A stretch of DNA of 5,989 bases from an uncultured Bacilli bacterium (GTDB taxonomy: Bacteria; Bacillota_I; Bacilli_A; RF39; UBA660), in assembly GCA_944372275.1 (NCBI GenBank), contig CALVYO010000079.1, positions 1 through 5,989 on the forward strand. Direction: 5' to 3'. The position numbers and the translations under genes were made by a program. Every line of letters begins with the position of its first letter. Position 1 is the stretch's first letter. The notes below the pieces were generated by a model, which did not search any database, was not told the DNA's origin, and saw nothing but the letters and a program-made list of their open reading frames with translations. This document shows positions 5,025-5,989 of this stretch, piece by piece.

Positions 5025-5989
5025 ATGGAAAAATTAATATTAATTAAGTATGGTGAATTATGCACTAAAAAAGGAAATAGAAATCAATTTATCAATAAAC
5101 TAGTTGAAAATATAAAAGTAGATGGTAAAATTATTAAAAAAAGAGATCGAATGTATATAATTCCTAATAATTTTGATGATGCTATTAATAGGTTAAAAAA
5201 ATTATTTGGACTTCACGGAATAGTTATTGCTTATAAAGTTAATACTAATACTGAAGATATTAAAGAGTGTGTTTTAAAAGTTTTAAAAAATGAAAATTTT
5301 AAGACATTTAAAGTTGAAACTAAACGAGCAAATAAAAATTTTGAAATTAAATCGATGGATTTCAATAATATAATTGGTGGTTTAGTTTTAAAAAATTTTG
5401 ATACTAAAGTAGATGTTCATAATCCTGATATTACTATTCATATTGAAATAAGGGAAGATACTTATATATATACTAATGAAATTAAAGGTAGTGGTGGATA
5501 TCCAGTTGGTATTCAAGGTAAAGGTATTTTAATGTTATCTGGTGGTATTGATTCCCCAGTAGCAGGATATTTAGCCTTAAAAAGAGGAATTGATATCGAT
5601 TGTCTATATTTTGATTCCCCACCACATACTAGTATTGAAGCTAAAAATAAAGTTATTGAATTAACTAATATTTTAAATCAATATTCTGGTCATATTAAAT
5701 TATTGGTAGTACCATTTACAAAATTACAAGAAGCAATTTATAAAAATGTTCCTAGCGAATATAATATTACTATTTTAAGAAGAATGATGTATCGTATAGC
5801 TACTAATATATCTAGTAAATATAAAGTATTAATCAATGGTGAAAATATTGGCCAAGTTGCTAGTCAAACATTAACTAGTATTAATGTTATTAATAGTGTA
5901 ACCAATTTTCCTGTAATTAGACCTGTTGCTTGTTTAGATAAATTGGAAATTATTGAAATAGCTAAAAAAATAGGAACATATGAAACAAG
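5025..5989 (+). CDS. thiI: tRNA 4-thiouridine synthase ThiI (3' end cut off)
   Basis: ThiI adenylates U8 of tRNA and transfers sulfur to make 4-thiouridine, and in many bacteria also passes sulfur to ThiS for thiamine thiazole synthesis. The window holds 321 codons, against about 390-405 residues for a Bacillus-type ThiI. Visible are the N-terminal ferredoxin-like part (about 1-55, starting LILIKYGEL), the THUMP RNA-binding domain (about 60-165) and the PP-loop ATP site SGGIDSP at 172-178. Further family blocks follow: YFDSPPHTS at 195-203, ILRRMMYRIA at 250-259, NGENIGQVASQT at 271-282, and RPVACLDKLEII at 299-310. The frame is intact to the edge. The catalytic cysteine equivalent to E. coli Cys344 lies beyond the edge, as would any rhodanese domain, which Bacillus ThiI lacks. 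The ATG is four bases after GGTGAT. No cysteine desulfurase gene stands beside it on the visible side. Confidence 0.95.
   Translation, partial: MEKLILIKYGELCTKKGNRNQFINKLVENIKVDGKIIKKRDRMYIIPNNFDDAINRLKKLFGLHGIVIAYKVNTNTEDIKECVLKVLKNENFKTFKVETKRANKNFEIKSMDFNNIIGGLVLKNFDTKVDVHNPDITIHIEIREDTYIYTNEIKGSGGYPVGIQGKGILMLSGGIDSPVAGYLALKRGIDIDCLYFDSPPHTSIEAKNKVIELTNILNQYSGHIKLLVVPFTKLQEAIYKNVPSEYNITILRRMMYRIATNISSKYKVLINGENIGQVASQTLTSINVINSVTNFPVIRPVACLDKLEIIEIAKKIGTYET

Noticed and set aside
1..5989. Mobile element, CRISPR array, tRNA or rRNA, or mycoplasma-type TGA recoding
   Set aside because: No transposase, long terminal repeats, spaced identical repeats or tRNA cloverleaf were seen, and no frame carries an internal TGA; tryptophan is TGG.

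Overview
The DNA is very AT-rich and carries Firmicutes-type signals: GGAGG/GGTGAT ribosome binding sites, sigma-A-like promoters and short U-tract terminators. An EzrA homologue and a ThiI that lines up with Bacillus ThiI over the part seen point to a low-GC member of the Bacilli or a related uncultured or Erysipelotrichia-like lineage. All reading frames end at TAA or TAG and tryptophan is written TGG, so nothing suggests the mycoplasma code. The exact lineage is inference.

Layout. Positions 1-329 are mostly non-coding. They hold a possible 28-residue peptide gene with three cysteines (45-131), a strong 9-bp terminator-like hairpin (153-183), and a near-consensus promoter on the minus strand (275-303) that points at this hairpin and could make a small RNA of about 115-120 nt. 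A leftward gene (330-1301) encodes an ATP-grasp enzyme of the sugar-transfer-associated type. It is divergent from a rightward pair across a short control region (1302-1403) with three ATTGT units at exact 10-bp steps. The rightward pair is an unrecognised 334-residue protein with a C-terminal membrane anchor (1404-2408) and, 42 bases on, the cell-division regulator EzrA (2451-4157). A terminator-like hairpin follows, overlapping the output of a perfect TTGACA-17-TATAAT promoter that serves an unrecognised 236-residue protein (4252-4962). That gene has its own terminator, which includes its stop codon. Next comes the promoter and 5' four-fifths of thiI (5025 to the window edge).

How it fits together. 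The tail-anchored protein and EzrA are probably co-transcribed, and both are single-pass membrane proteins, so a shared role at the membrane or division site is a fair guess but no more. ThiI acts in 4-thiouridine formation in tRNA and in thiamine thiazole synthesis. In Bacillus the gene beside it, between ezrA and thiI, is a cysteine desulfurase; here that slot holds the unrelated 236-residue protein. Two reading frames can be opened at upstream TTG codons (1392 and 4228), but promoter and ribosome binding site positions place the real starts at ATG 1404 and ATG 4252.
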